Part shown: positions 28,043-37,294 of the stretch, piece by piece
How the letters are laid out: each line of letters begins with the position of its first letter
Position numbering within the stretch: the first letter of the stretch is position 1
From: Dictyobacter aurantiacus
GTDB lineage: Bacteria > Chloroflexota > Ktedonobacteria > Ktedonobacterales > Ktedonobacteraceae
Reading direction: 5' to 3'
NCBI RefSeq assembly: GCF_003967515.1
Contig: NZ_BIFQ01000001.1
Span: 1,984,001 to 2,048,000, forward strand
DNA length: 64,000 nt
Notes under the pieces: generated by a model
Databases searched by the model: none
Told to the model about the DNA's origin: nothing
Seen by the model: only the letters and a program-made list of their open reading frames with translations
Translations under genes and position numbers: made by a program

Positions 28043-28217
28043 CCCGGCACCTACGGGGGCCGCCACGCACCCAAAGCCAGCATAACACGGGGAGGTGCAG
28101 GAGGGGCGGTTAGCCCCTCCTGCCGGGGGGTTGGGGGTGTCCCCCAACATCCCTCCCTTTTCCTATGTCCCGCCGCAGGCGGGGCGAGCGAGCCGGAGCA
28201 AACCCGGCACCGACGGG
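28043..28217. repeat. Family A repeat, copy 2, with flanking direct repeats
   Basis: The element itself covers 28089-28184: GGGGAGGTGCAGGAGGGGC with its inverted partner, a GGGGG/CCCCC hairpin with a GTGT centre, and CCCGCCGCAGGCGGGG. It is bracketed by 15-nt direct repeats with one mismatch, CCCGGCACCTACGGG (28043-28057) and CCCGGCACCGACGGG (28203-28217). Confidence 0.75.
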
Positions 28218-28260
28218 CACAATCACAACGTTTATATATTTTTGGGAGAACGATGCGAGC

Positions 28261-29061
28261 ATGTTACCACAAATACAAGACCTCACAACCTACCTCATCG
28301 ACCTCGATGGCGTTGTCTATCGCGGTGAAACCCTCGTGCCTGGCGCGCAGGCATTTATTCACTGGCTGGATGCCAACGCGAAAAAATACCTGTTCTTAAC
28401 CAATAATTCCTTTGCCAGCGAGACCCAGGTGGTGGGTAAATTGGAGCGACTGGGCATTCAAACCGATCCCAGCCATGTGATGGGAGCCGCGCAGGCAGCT
28501 GTGCAAAGCATTCAGCATCGCTTCCCCGAGGCTTCGGTCTATGTGATCGGCGAACAGCCATTGTTTGACCTCGTGACGCAACATCAGCTCAAAGTGGCCA
28601 ACGACGATTGGCAAAGCACAGACGTGGTCTTTGTAGGACTCGATCGCTATTTTAACTATCAGAAGCTCACGGAGGCGGTACTGGCGATTCGCAAGGGCGC
28701 TGCATTCATTGCCATCAATCGCGATCCTCTGCTGCCGATCGCAGGCGGTGCCCTGACAGCGGGCTGCGGAACAATGGTGGCCGCGATTGAGGCTGGCAGC
28801 GAAACGACGCCGGAAGTGATTGGGAAACCGGAACCCGCCCTGCTTCAGGAGGCGATGCGCAAGCTGAATAGCAACCCGGAAGAGACGGTGATGATCGGGG
28901 ATAACCTGGGGGTAGATATCCAGGCCGGGATCGCCGCCGGTACCAGGACCATGCTGGTCTTCTCGGGCAAAGATACACCCGAGAGCCTGGCGAAATCTAC
29001 CCTCCATCCAGATTATGTCTACGCTGATCTGGCCGCCGTCATGCAGCAGATCCAAAGCTAA
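28261..29061 (+). CDS. HAD-superfamily phosphatase, NagD/IIA type
   Basis: 266 aa from the ATG at 28261; the frame extends upstream through the repeat and is not used. HAD motif I is LIDLDGVVYRGE, motif II is FLTNNS, the lysine lies in IGKPEPAL and motif IV is MIGDNLGVDI. The cap of about 100 residues in the middle is the C2a type. These enzymes dephosphorylate sugar or nucleoside phosphates such as 4-nitrophenyl phosphate, ribonucleoside monophosphates or glycerol phosphate. The exact substrate cannot be told. Confidence 0.92.
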   Translation: MLPQIQDLTTYLIDLDGVVYRGETLVPGAQAFIHWLDANAKKYLFLTNNSFASETQVVGKLERLGIQTDPSHVMGAAQAAVQSIQHRFPEASVYVIGEQPLFDLVTQHQLKVANDDWQSTDVVFVGLDRYFNYQKLTEAVLAIRKGAAFIAINRDPLLPIAGGALTAGCGTMVAAIEAGSETTPEVIGKPEPALLQEAMRKLNSNPEETVMIGDNLGVDIQAGIAAGTRTMLVFSGKDTPESLAKSTLHPDYVYADLAAVMQQIQS

Positions 29062-29071
29062 AGCGGTCAGC

Positions 29072-29524
29072 TTATTTTCTCAACAACGGATCGCCTCCAT
29101 CCGGAGGACGATCCACCACTGCGACCGTGCAGCGCGAGACGCAGATAAGCTTCTCTCTTTCGTCTGTGATGCGCACGTCCCAGACGTGGGTGGAGCGGCC
29201 CAGATGGATGGGGGTCGCCACCGCGAGTAGCTCACCATCGCGCTTGGGACGCAGGTGGTTGGCGTTGATCTCCAGTCCAAAGGCCATCTGCCGCGCGCTA
29301 TCGATGTTCATCACGCTGGCCAGCGAGGCTACCGTCTCCGCCAGTACGACCGAGACGCCTCCATGTAAATAGCCAACCAGCTGCAGGTGTTTCGCAGCGA
29401 TCGGCATAGAGGCCGCAACCTTCTCCCTGCTGGCCTCTACCACGGTAATATCCAGCGCCTCCAGCACGGTCCCCTGGCTGCTGGCATTTAAACGTTCTAG
29501 CATCTCCTGCGATGTGGCATCCAT
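29072..29524 (-). CDS. Hotdog-fold thioesterase (PaaI type)
   Basis: 150 aa from the ATG at 29524, with GAAGGAGG upstream; a longer frame to 29653 is overlapped by the next gene. The core motif GYLHGGVSVVLAETVAS (about residue 50) carries the catalytic region, followed by GLEINANHLRP and GRSTHVWDVRI. Likely hydrolyses acyl-CoA thioesters such as phenylacetyl or dihydroxynaphthoyl-CoA. It lies downstream of the membrane gene and faces the end of the HAD gene across 10 bp. Confidence 0.9.
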   Translation of the reverse strand: MDATSQEMLERLNASSQGTVLEALDITVVEASREKVAASMPIAAKHLQLVGYLHGGVSVVLAETVASLASVMNIDSARQMAFGLEINANHLRPKRDGELLAVATPIHLGRSTHVWDVRITDEREKLICVSRCTVAVVDRPPDGGDPLLRK

Positions 29525-29579
29525 TCCTATGAACCCTCCTTCTTCGATTACAGCCGGGTGTGCGCAATCGTGCCTGCGC

Positions 29580-30206
29580 TTACTTAGACATGGTCGGGGC
29601 ATGCTTTGACGTCGAGACCTGATTTGCCTCCCCTTCCTCGATTGGGGCAACAAAAGGTGTTTTTCTGGCGCGCCACCAGAATAGCATGAAGCCCAGGAAG
29701 AAGGCCACCAGCCACATCACAATCGTGGCCACAGTAGCTGCCGGCACGTTCTCCCACACCTGGTAAGAGCCATTGGTGATGCCTCCCGAGATGTCGCGAT
29801 ACATACTGAACAGGGGGATACCAATCAGCAAGACCCAGGAGAACCAGCGCGCTTTCCCGGACCAGAAGCGCCAGATAAGCAGATAGCCCAGGCTGCCATA
29901 AATAAAGATCGGCGTCAGATAAAATGGCAGGGGAATGTGCAACGTATTCAGAGACCCCATGAACAGATTGGAGAGATGCTGTTGAAAGTCGCTGGGGTTG
30001 TGCAGGCCTGATTGCACAAATGTGTAGTGCCACCAGTGGGCCGTATACGCAAGCAGATCAACAGCTATATTAATGACGCCCATGACCAGGCCGCCCAGCA
30101 ATGAGGCCAGCCAGACCGCCTTTGGGGGCCGTATATACAACATGAACGAGCCATATACGAGCAGCAGAAATGGAACAACATAGAGCAGGAAGATAAACGC
30201 TTCCAT
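29580..30206 (-). CDS. Uncharacterised polytopic membrane protein
   Basis: 208 aa from the ATG at 30206, with AAAGGAG 11 nt upstream. Five to six hydrophobic segments are visible, starting EAFIFLLYVVPFLLLVYGS, and the last cytosolic tail is polar. The loop between segments contains AYTAHWWHYTF and LPFYLTPIFIYG. The pattern is that of a small integral membrane protein or carotenoid-biosynthesis-like family, but no function is proven. It and the thioesterase read in the same direction with a 55-bp gap. Confidence 0.65.
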   Translation of the reverse strand: MEAFIFLLYVVPFLLLVYGSFMLYIRPPKAVWLASLLGGLVMGVINIAVDLLAYTAHWWHYTFVQSGLHNPSDFQQHLSNLFMGSLNTLHIPLPFYLTPIFIYGSLGYLLIWRFWSGKARWFSWVLLIGIPLFSMYRDISGGITNGSYQVWENVPAATVATIVMWLVAFFLGFMLFWWRARKTPFVAPIEEGEANQVSTSKHAPTMSK

Positions 30207-30328
30207 GTGAAAGAAACTCCTTTGAGAACAAACGAAAAAACTCTGTATACATATCATAGCGCCAGGAAGCGAAAGCAACAAGAAGGACGCACCTTTGGTT
30301 TTTTATACTCCGCGCCTGCGGCGCGGAG

Positions 30329-30437
30329 ATATTATGTATGTGTGTAGTGTGCCGGGGCGCCGAGCGCCCCGGCACACTACACACATACATAATATGCTCA
30401 AGCTACTGCGCGCCCCGGCACACTATACACATACATA
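30329..30437. repeat. Long perfect hairpin plus partial third arm
   Basis: 32-bp perfect arms (30329-30360, 30364-30395) around the 3-nt loop CGA with GCGC on both sides. A third copy of most of the right arm, one mismatch, lies at 30410-30437. A separate hairpin CTCCGCGCC-TGC-GGCGCGGAG is just before it at 30309-30328. They sit between two minus-strand genes. Confidence 0.88.
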
Positions 30438-30462
30438 CTTTGGGTGCCTCCTGTTACAGGCT

Positions 30463-31638
30463 TTATTCCTCGGGCAGACACAGGCGCTGGATCAGGCCGG
30501 CCAGCAGGGGGCCACGCACCGTGAAAGAGTTGGCCTGCATATGTTCGCGGTCCAGATTATGCATCCCACCACCCACTGGCCCCAGCGTGTCCAGCGTGGG
30601 AATGCCGGCGTCCATCAAGATATTGGCGTCGGATACGCCTCCCTTTGGCTCGGCTTTCAGTTCGATTCCCAGGGCCTCGCCTTCTAGCTTAGCCAGTTCG
30701 ACCAGGCGCTGAACAGCGGCCGTAGGCTCATAAGGATGGCGGCCGGTATTGCGTGTCAGCGTGGTGGTGGTATCGGGCACGCTACTGCTGGCGGCAATCG
30801 TCTGCAACGCGGCCGCGGCCGCATCCAATCCACGACGACTAAACGAGCGCACAGAAAGATAGCAACGCGCCATATCAGGAATGACGTTTAAGGGCTCGGT
30901 ACTGCTTAGCCTGGTAATATTAAAGGTGACCCCGGGAAAAAGAGAGTGCAGATTCTGAATCGCCAGGATCTTGTGCGCCAGCTCAACAACGGCCGAGCGA
31001 CCCTTGAAAGGCTCAACACCCGAATGGGCAGAAATACCTTTCACCTCCAGTATATACTTATCGGTCCCCTTGCGCGAATGGGTTAAGGAAGACTGCTTGC
31101 CCGCCGGCTCCAGCACCAGTGCATAGTCAACCTCGCGCGCGACTTCGCGGATCAAAGAAATGCTCCCCGGTGAGCCCACCTCTTCATCATTGTTGAAGAG
31201 CAGGACCAGCTCGCCATACTGGTCAAAACCAGCTTCAATCAAGGCGCGAACCGCGTAAATACCCAGAACAACACCCGACTTCATATCCAACACGCCCGGA
31301 CCCACCGCGATCCCATCACGCATAGCAAACGGCTGCTCCTGAACCGCTCCGGCCGGATAAACAGTGTCGACATGCCCCATGATCAGGATGCGCCGCTGCC
31401 CCTTCCCTTTGCGCCGGGCCAGCAGATTATTGCCATAGCCTGCTGATCCGTGCAGGCTCACCGCGAAATCGTACTCGGTCAACCATTGTTGGAGTATATC
31501 CATAATGCGGTTCACGCCCTCAATCTGGCCAGTCCCCGAGTCGATATTCACCAGTGTCTCTAGCTTCTGGAAATATTCTTGCTGGTAGGATTGAAAACTC
31601 GCGAGGTAGCTCTGTGCATAGGTAGCGGTCTGTGACAT
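30463..31638 (-). CDS. M20 family metallopeptidase (CPG2-like)
   Basis: 391 aa. Zinc ligands and catalytic residues are in GHVDTVYPAG, GPGVLDMKSG and FNNDEEVGSPGS. The dimerisation/lid domain runs about 190-300 (ISAHSGVEPFKGRSAV). It ends with the last ligand region in GGGMHNLDREHM. This group cleaves C-terminal glutamate or peptides, as in glutamate carboxypeptidase. No signal peptide is seen, so it is probably cytosolic. AAGGA lies 11 nt before the ATG. Confidence 0.93.
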   Translation of the reverse strand: MSQTATYAQSYLASFQSYQQEYFQKLETLVNIDSGTGQIEGVNRIMDILQQWLTEYDFAVSLHGSAGYGNNLLARRKGKGQRRILIMGHVDTVYPAGAVQEQPFAMRDGIAVGPGVLDMKSGVVLGIYAVRALIEAGFDQYGELVLLFNNDEEVGSPGSISLIREVAREVDYALVLEPAGKQSSLTHSRKGTDKYILEVKGISAHSGVEPFKGRSAVVELAHKILAIQNLHSLFPGVTFNITRLSSTEPLNVIPDMARCYLSVRSFSRRGLDAAAAALQTIAASSSVPDTTTTLTRNTGRHPYEPTAAVQRLVELAKLEGEALGIELKAEPKGGVSDANILMDAGIPTLDTLGPVGGGMHNLDREHMQANSFTVRGPLLAGLIQRLCLPEE

Positions 31639-31788
31639 AAATAACTTGTCCTTCGTAGTGCGTTTAACGTCAACGGTGAAGTTAGTCTGCCGCTATTGTA
31701 TCACAGGAGGTAATCGGGCTCCTGTACTTTGGAGATCCCATTGTTCACCAGCCTGGGGGCGCCACGCCCCCACTCGTGTTTTTATAGG

Positions 31789-31847
31789 GATCGCGGATAT
31801 GGTGCCTTCCTCACACTGTATGCGAGGAAGGCACCATATCCGCGATC
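31789..31847. terminator. Hairpin downstream of the first sigma-like gene
   Basis: 24-bp perfect arms (31789-31812, 31824-31847) with an 11-nt loop. A shorter TGGGGGC-GCCAC-GCCCCCA hairpin lies just left (31754-31772). They lie after the sigma-like gene's end on the minus strand and probably insulate it from the peptidase gene. Confidence 0.75.
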
Positions 31848-31865
31848 TCTCATTGAAGAAAAATG

Positions 31866-32543
31866 CTAGGAAATTTCCTGTTCGTTGAGATGGAAGGTCT
31901 GGCGCAATCTTTTGTAAGCCATGCTCAATGAAGCAGCATGGCGGCTTCGCTCCAGTGGATCGTCGGATGGAGGTCGGCGATACTCACGTAGATCGATGCC
32001 CACAGTCTTAAATGCCGCCAGTAACTGACTGGTCTCGCCGCTTAAATCAGCATGATTGGCCAGGTCTATCAGCAAGGCGGTACGCTGCTTGACAGGGAAA
32101 TCAACGATGATACGGGCCAGGGTCATAAGTACAGAGATACGCATAAGACTATCCAGGGCTATTTCAGAAGGGTCTACATCATCTCCATTTGATAAAAGGT
32201 AGGGAACCTCTCCATCCTGCGAGGTGGGGCGAATGAGCCGCAGTTCACGCCGACGCAGGTCACGAAAATGATTGTGTGCCACGGTACGCCCAAAACAAGT
32301 CATGGAGTGTATCGGCATCCCAATGCCATTTTCTACCAATCGTGTATATTTCAAGGTGCGGATAACCGCCTCTTGCAATATATCATCGGCAATATCATGT
32401 TCCTGACCATGCCACGATGTGACACCGGAAGAATAGACCCAACCTAAGATGTAGGGTCGTAATGCACTGTAGAGCTCAAGCCAAACACGATCGCTTACCG
32501 CCTGGCGATCAGTTGCCTGTACTATTGGTCGATAGACAGCCAT
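31866..32543 (-). CDS. Sigma-70-like protein, module copy 1
   Basis: 225 aa. Residues about 25-105 look like sigma region 2, with DDILQEAVIRTLKY and HNHFRDLRRRE. A region-4-like part follows (IVDFPVKQRTALLIDLA), but the helix-turn-helix is interrupted by an insert (SGETSQLLAAFKTVGIDL) before the final helix MAYKRLRQTF. It could be a divergent ECF sigma factor or a sigma-like regulator that does not recognise -35 DNA. GGAGG precedes the ATG by 9 nt. It is divergent from the MerR-GAF regulator, with 587 bp between them. It has a clear paralogue at 36096. Confidence 0.75.
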   Translation of the reverse strand: MAVYRPIVQATDRQAVSDRVWLELYSALRPYILGWVYSSGVTSWHGQEHDIADDILQEAVIRTLKYTRLVENGIGMPIHSMTCFGRTVAHNHFRDLRRRELRLIRPTSQDGEVPYLLSNGDDVDPSEIALDSLMRISVLMTLARIIVDFPVKQRTALLIDLANHADLSGETSQLLAAFKTVGIDLREYRRPPSDDPLERSRHAASLSMAYKRLRQTFHLNEQEIS

Positions 32544-33130
32544 GAGTTGTAACCTCCAGGAAAGACAGGCTATCTTAGAAACCTATCAACCCTTTCTAAA
32601 TATGGCGCTCACCTAATGCTTGCTTCTGGTTACTGAGCTTTGTTCTGCTTTCATCACTTACTTACTTCAACCTACACCCACAAAGCTTCACATAAAACTC
32701 TTCAAACATCTCATATTATTGACTTATCCTTATCAATTTTATAGCATACTAGAGTTAGTAATTCAATGTTTTCTTAGGATCAGCTGATATTTCTATGAGC
32801 TTTATCCAAAAAAATCAATATTTATAAGCATCCAGGCAAACATTTTCGGCCATATTTCAACATATTTTCTGACCTTACCATAAATTAACCTGACTTTATT
32901 CTGAATTTGGGATGGGAAAGCATAAAAAAATCTTACCCTGCAGCGTTCTTTTTAGAGGAAGGCAAACAGGGATACGGTGATTTTTTTCGCGCATGGAGAC
33001 AGTTTTTTTAATATACCATTTGCCAAAACGTCATATACAGGTGTACAAGCTATTCGAGCGTGTGTTATGATAGGCAGGAATTCAAAATACATGGGCTATT
33101 TCCCACTGTATTTTTTAAAGGAACATGGTG
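32544..33130. promoter_or_regulatory. AT-rich divergent control region, module copy 1
   Basis: 587 bp with no ORF, clearly richer in A and T than its neighbours. A candidate promoter for the regulator is TGTACA (33042-33047), 18 bp, TATGAT (33066-33071) with an extended TG. AAAGGA lies 8 nt before the ATG at 33131. No clear promoter for the sigma-like gene was seen. Confidence 0.5.
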
Positions 33131-35296
33131 ATGGATGAGCGCAACCTACAGCGGATTGCCAGACATCTTAAAGATGAGGCCGCACAACGACGTGTTCATC
33201 ACAACATCCAGCGAGGGCGCAACGAGGTCACAGTGACAATAGGACGGGCATCGCGTCTCTTCGGCTTTAGTGAAAGCCAGCTACGCGATTGGGAGAAGAT
33301 GGGGTTGATTAAGCCGATACGCCCACGAGAAGATACCGAGTCACGGCAGATTACAGGCCAACGGCAGTATTCATTTGCTGAGCTAGATAAACTCGCGATC
33401 ATTCGCGAGTTGCTTGATGAGGCCCACCTGACTCCAGGGGCAATCCCTCCAAATATCAATGAGATCTGGTCAGCATTGGCTTCACCGGCATCTGCGCTAT
33501 CGGCGCAGGTGTTCGAACAAGAGGCGGATAACCAATCCGTGACCATGGCTACATCATCACCAGATGATAATATCAATAAGCGTGTGACGCTGGCGTATCG
33601 TGATCTTACCGCCTGGCGCTTCTATGCTTCGCGGGTGCTCTGGCTGGCCTTGCTGCTGGTCTATGAAAATATCCCGGGCTTTTACGCTGGCCTCGTGCTG
33701 CCTGCCCAGGATTACCAGGGCGATGAGATTTTACGCGATCCCGCCAACATTAGCATGGTCGGGCCATCACTGGTCGGCTGGCTGGGCCAGACAGGCTCAT
33801 TTTTTACCTTCTTGACCCCTGCCCCGGCCTTCGAGTATCCCAGCGATTATATTGTACTGCCATTATGCCCCCCCGACTTGCGTATGCAATTACCAGGCTC
33901 GATCGCCTATCGGACCCTGGTGGTGGTGCAGCGCGACGAGATCCAGCATATCCGGCAGCAGGAAAAGGCCATTCGCACGGTGTTGCGCCTGCTGGAACCC
34001 CTTTATGAGGATCAACAGCAATGGGAGCATTATATGGGCGATGGTCGGCAGGATGTCATTACGCCAGCAATGGATTTTACTCCCAAGCTGACAGATGCTA
34101 TCCTGACCAGCCTGGCCAATACAACGATTCGCCTGGGCGGCAAAATGTCCGACGGCCAGAGCCGCTGGCAGGACTGCTGCATTCTCCTGCCCAGTACGCA
34201 GAGCCTGCCTCTGCAGCAACGTAGCCTGGTGGTACGAGCCAAGAGCCAGCAGGCGCGTCACACCGTCGGCGTCACCTCGGTCTCTCCCGAGCGCCATGTG
34301 ACCAGCCTGAGTATCCGCGCGTACCAGAGCAGCCATATCATCTATCGGTCAGAGTTGGCCCGCGAAGATATTCTCGCTCTCCAGCGCGATCTGGAGGGTC
34401 CTATTCAGTCGAATATCGCGGTTCCTATCGGTGGCGAAAGCGGACAGCCCCTGGGCGTGCTCTATGTCACCTCTAATGAGCAGGACGCCTTCAACGAAGA
34501 AGATCAGCGCATCCTGCGTATTATAGCTAAAATTACTGAAGAACTTTTATATACCTATAAGGTTCGACAGCAGGTCGCGGACACGCTGACCGATATCCTG
34601 GAGGATCCTGCCACGGTAGATCCTCTCTTCAAAGATTTTGCTTCCGAGAGCGATTTCCTCCGCGACCTGGCGGAAATCCTGACCACCATCAAAGCGCAGG
34701 TGGAACGGGGGCAAGATCCTATGGCCTCGACCGACATCGATGGAACGGTAAAGGAGATCTCTTTTATCGCCATAGATATCGATAGTAATGTACAAGAATC
34801 GATTGCTAATAGTTATGGAGATCAGACCCTGCATAATCTAAATAAAGCCATTGGTTTACGCATCCACGATCTCTTGCCAGCACTTTTCTCCAATCACTTC
34901 AACTGCACACTCTATCATATTTATGGCAGCATCTATTGCCTCCTTCTACGTGGCTTTACGCTCGAACGTACCAAAAGCAATGCGGAACGCCTGCGGAAGG
35001 CTCTAGAGGGAAGCATCGCGGTCAAGCAATCAGAATTACCAGGTGGCACATTAACGCTACCAGATATATCAGTCCACCTCGGGGCTACCTGGTATTCATA
35101 TGAAAAACTTGCGGAATTTTTATCCCCTCGCCATATGCGGTCGGTGACCGATGTGCGCGCAACCCTTTACCATTCGTTGGATTTCGCGCTCAAGCTCGGA
35201 ACGGATACCGGGGGCAATATCATCTATGCCTGGGATCCAGTCACCCAGACCTATATGCCGTATCAATCTGGCGAGGAGCAACAACAAAAAAAATAG
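33131..35296 (+). CDS. MerR-HTH / GAF / degenerate GGDEF regulator, module copy 1
   Basis: 721 aa from the third codon of the open frame, where AAAGGA is 8 nt away. About 33-105 is a MerR-type winged helix (TIGRASRLFGFSESQL, then RQYSFAELDKL). About 150-300 is a divergent GAF-like region and about 325-480 a clearer GAF domain (IAVPIGGESGQPLGVLYV). About 545-705 resembles a GGDEF domain (FIAIDIDSNVQESI), but the signature is replaced by HIYGSIY, so cyclase activity is not expected. It is likely a one-component DNA-binding sensor of a small ligand. A paralogue lies at 37295; the P-loop gene starts 42 bp later. Confidence 0.8.
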   Translation: MDERNLQRIARHLKDEAAQRRVHHNIQRGRNEVTVTIGRASRLFGFSESQLRDWEKMGLIKPIRPREDTESRQITGQRQYSFAELDKLAIIRELLDEAHLTPGAIPPNINEIWSALASPASALSAQVFEQEADNQSVTMATSSPDDNINKRVTLAYRDLTAWRFYASRVLWLALLLVYENIPGFYAGLVLPAQDYQGDEILRDPANISMVGPSLVGWLGQTGSFFTFLTPAPAFEYPSDYIVLPLCPPDLRMQLPGSIAYRTLVVVQRDEIQHIRQQEKAIRTVLRLLEPLYEDQQQWEHYMGDGRQDVITPAMDFTPKLTDAILTSLANTTIRLGGKMSDGQSRWQDCCILLPSTQSLPLQQRSLVVRAKSQQARHTVGVTSVSPERHVTSLSIRAYQSSHIIYRSELAREDILALQRDLEGPIQSNIAVPIGGESGQPLGVLYVTSNEQDAFNEEDQRILRIIAKITEELLYTYKVRQQVADTLTDILEDPATVDPLFKDFASESDFLRDLAEILTTIKAQVERGQDPMASTDIDGTVKEISFIAIDIDSNVQESIANSYGDQTLHNLNKAIGLRIHDLLPALFSNHFNCTLYHIYGSIYCLLLRGFTLERTKSNAERLRKALEGSIAVKQSELPGGTLTLPDISVHLGATWYSYEKLAEFLSPRHMRSVTDVRATLYHSLDFALKLGTDTGGNIIYAWDPVTQTYMPYQSGEEQQQKK

Positions 35297-35338
35297 ATAC
35301 ATACCAAAGCGCAGATGGAAGATGGAGGAGTGTGATTG

Positions 35339-36010
35339 ATGTTAGCAAAGGTATTCGTTTTAGGGCGTCCTGGTAGTGGCAAGACAACGGCAATTTATCA
35401 TCTTTTGAATGTAACACGCCAGCGCGGCTATACAGCCCTGAATATAGATGACTATGGCATTCTTTACCACATGTCACGCGATGAAAAACACCATGAGCAA
35501 TTTCGCCGCACAGCTTATGATGGCTTCGATGTGCTGGATCTCTCGGTCTTTGATGTGGCCCTGCAGAGGTTAGAACAACAGGTACGCGCGCTCTCAGCAC
35601 ATGAAGACAACGGCATCATTACCATTGAGTTCGCGCGCAACGATTATGCCCAGGCCCTGCATCAGTTTAGTCCCGATTTCTTGCAAGATGCGTATATATT
35701 CTTTGTCGACGCAGACCTCAATACGTGCATTGAGCGCATTTATCAACGCATCGCCGGGCCACAGACCAATAGCGGGCACTTCGTTTCGGACTATATTATG
35801 CATACATATTATAGCTATGATAACTGGCCCTATGTCAGCACCCAACTGGCCTCGACCTATCACATCACGAAAACAATCGAGACGTTTCGCAATACAGGCA
35901 GCGTCCCACAGCTACTAACCAGGGTTGAGCAGTTCGCGGAACACATCTTCAACACCGAATTTGAACGGCCAGCCCCGGCCGATTCTTTAAAACAACTGGC
36001 GCATGCCTGA
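35339..36010 (+). CDS. Small P-loop NTPase/kinase-like protein, module copy 1
   Basis: 223 aa from the ATG at 35339 (GGAGGAG 8 nt upstream). Walker A is GRPGSGKTT at residues 8-16. A likely acidic-strand motif is ITIEFARNDY near residue 98. VDADLNTCIERIYQR resembles the lid region of nucleotide kinases. No HTH, membrane segment or toxin-family catalytic motif is visible. It may phosphorylate a nucleotide or other small molecule; the substrate is unknown. It is in an operon with the preceding regulator and has a paralogue at 39663. Confidence 0.75.
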   Translation: MLAKVFVLGRPGSGKTTAIYHLLNVTRQRGYTALNIDDYGILYHMSRDEKHHEQFRRTAYDGFDVLDLSVFDVALQRLEQQVRALSAHEDNGIITIEFARNDYAQALHQFSPDFLQDAYIFFVDADLNTCIERIYQRIAGPQTNSGHFVSDYIMHTYYSYDNWPYVSTQLASTYHITKTIETFRNTGSVPQLLTRVEQFAEHIFNTEFERPAPADSLKQLAHA

Positions 36011-36020
36011 AGAAAAACGA

Positions 36021-36067
36021 AACGCCTGCGTGGCGAGAGGTAGTCTGCCTCTCGCCCGCAAGGCGTT
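36021..36067. terminator. Bidirectional terminator between the two modules
   Basis: A long imperfect hairpin (AACGCC, GCG, GGCGAGAGG with their partners) lies between the convergent P-loop gene and the second sigma-like gene. It marks the border between the two module copies. Confidence 0.8.
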
Positions 36068-36095
36068 GAAAGATTCTGCGATATCAAAACCGTTT

Positions 36096-36767
36096 TTACA
36101 CCTGTACCTGCTGCTTTAAGCGCTTGTAAGCGATGCTGCGCAAGGCGGCATCTCGACCACGAATGATCGGATCCTCGGATCGCGGTCGCCTGTATTCGCT
36201 CAACTGCAGGCCGACATCCCGCAGGGCCTGCTCTAACAACGATGGCTCACCATCTAAATCAGACATATTGGCCAGATCCGTCAGCAGGGCTACTTTCTGA
36301 CCGAGTGGGAAGCCCGCCACGATCCGGGCCACTGACACAATGATTGAGTCCAACATCAAGCGGTCCAGCGCAATCTGGGAGGCATCAACAATCTCATGTG
36401 GTCCCGCCGTGACATCCAATGCCTGCTGATCATTCTCGTTGAGGGTTGGACGCACCAGACACCAGTCCTTTTTACGCCAATCCCGAAAATAGTTACGCGC
36501 GATCACCCGGCTCAGTGCCTTCAAAGAACCTATGGGAGACATCTCGCCACGAGCAGCGCGCTGTTGATAACGAAATGTCCGCACGACAGCTTCATGAGCA
36601 ATGTCTTCCGCGATCTCCCGGTGCTGACCATACCAGGATGAGACGCGAGAGTCGCGCACCCACATTTCAACCAGTGGCAGTAACCAGTTATACAGGTCAT
36701 ACCACACTTGCCCATCCGCCATATCGTAGCTGCTGCCCTGGTGGGTAGATGTTGCATCTGTTGCCAT
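36096..36767 (-). CDS. Sigma-70-like protein, module copy 2
   Basis: 223 aa, paralogue of the protein at 31866. Region-2-like part: EDIAHEAVVRTFRY and ARNYFRDWRKKD. C-terminal part: IVAGFPLGQKVALLTDLA, then an insert and AYKRLKQQVQV. Shared unusual features with copy 1 include a stretch LxEYRRPxSxDP just before the last helix, absent from ordinary sigma factors. GGGAGG precedes the ATG by 8 nt. It is divergent from the second MerR-GAF gene. Confidence 0.75.
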   Translation of the reverse strand: MATDATSTHQGSSYDMADGQVWYDLYNWLLPLVEMWVRDSRVSSWYGQHREIAEDIAHEAVVRTFRYQQRAARGEMSPIGSLKALSRVIARNYFRDWRKKDWCLVRPTLNENDQQALDVTAGPHEIVDASQIALDRLMLDSIIVSVARIVAGFPLGQKVALLTDLANMSDLDGEPSLLEQALRDVGLQLSEYRRPRSEDPIIRGRDAALRSIAYKRLKQQVQV

Positions 36768-37294
36768 GAAAGTGACCTCCCGAATATGGTCTGCCTACGC
36801 CTGCGCTACAATACCGGCACGTCGCCGTTATCCACAGTTGATCACTACATTATCGCGGCAGAAAAGAGCTTTAGCACCCTTCCCTACTCTGGTTCTATCC
36901 TGTATGCACTACCCACAATATGTAAATGTTCACCAGCCCCGACAACAGAAAGAAGACTGTTCTGAAGATTGTTTACAATTAAGAAGAAAATTGCTATATT
37001 TAAAGTATATGGTACCTGAGAAGAAGTTTTTTGTCAATGGCATGAAAGAAAGTTACGCACCTCAGATAACAAAAGGTAATCTTTCTTAACTTTTCTGACG
37101 ATAGCTTTAAATTACCTGACCATCATGCATTTATCATCAGAAAAACTTATCCTATCGGAGTTTTTAACTATCCGTTGATAAAAAACCTCATATTTTTTAT
37201 TTGAAATAGGTATACAAACTAATACAATTGTGGTACTATTAAACCTGTGTTGCATCAGCCCTGAATTTTTCTCCACTTTTTCAGCGAGGCGAAG
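36768..37294. promoter_or_regulatory. AT-rich divergent control region, module copy 2
   Basis: 527 bp without an ORF. A perfect DnaA box TTATCCACA lies at 36828-36836. A good promoter for the regulator gene is TTGAAA (37201-37206), 16 bp, TACAAT (37223-37228). The region matches copy 1 in length and AT-richness, but no long shared sequence was found by eye. Confidence 0.6.

Noticed and set aside
28396-29055. 219-aa open frame opposite the HAD gene
   Set aside because: All HAD motifs are on the plus strand; this is a shadow.
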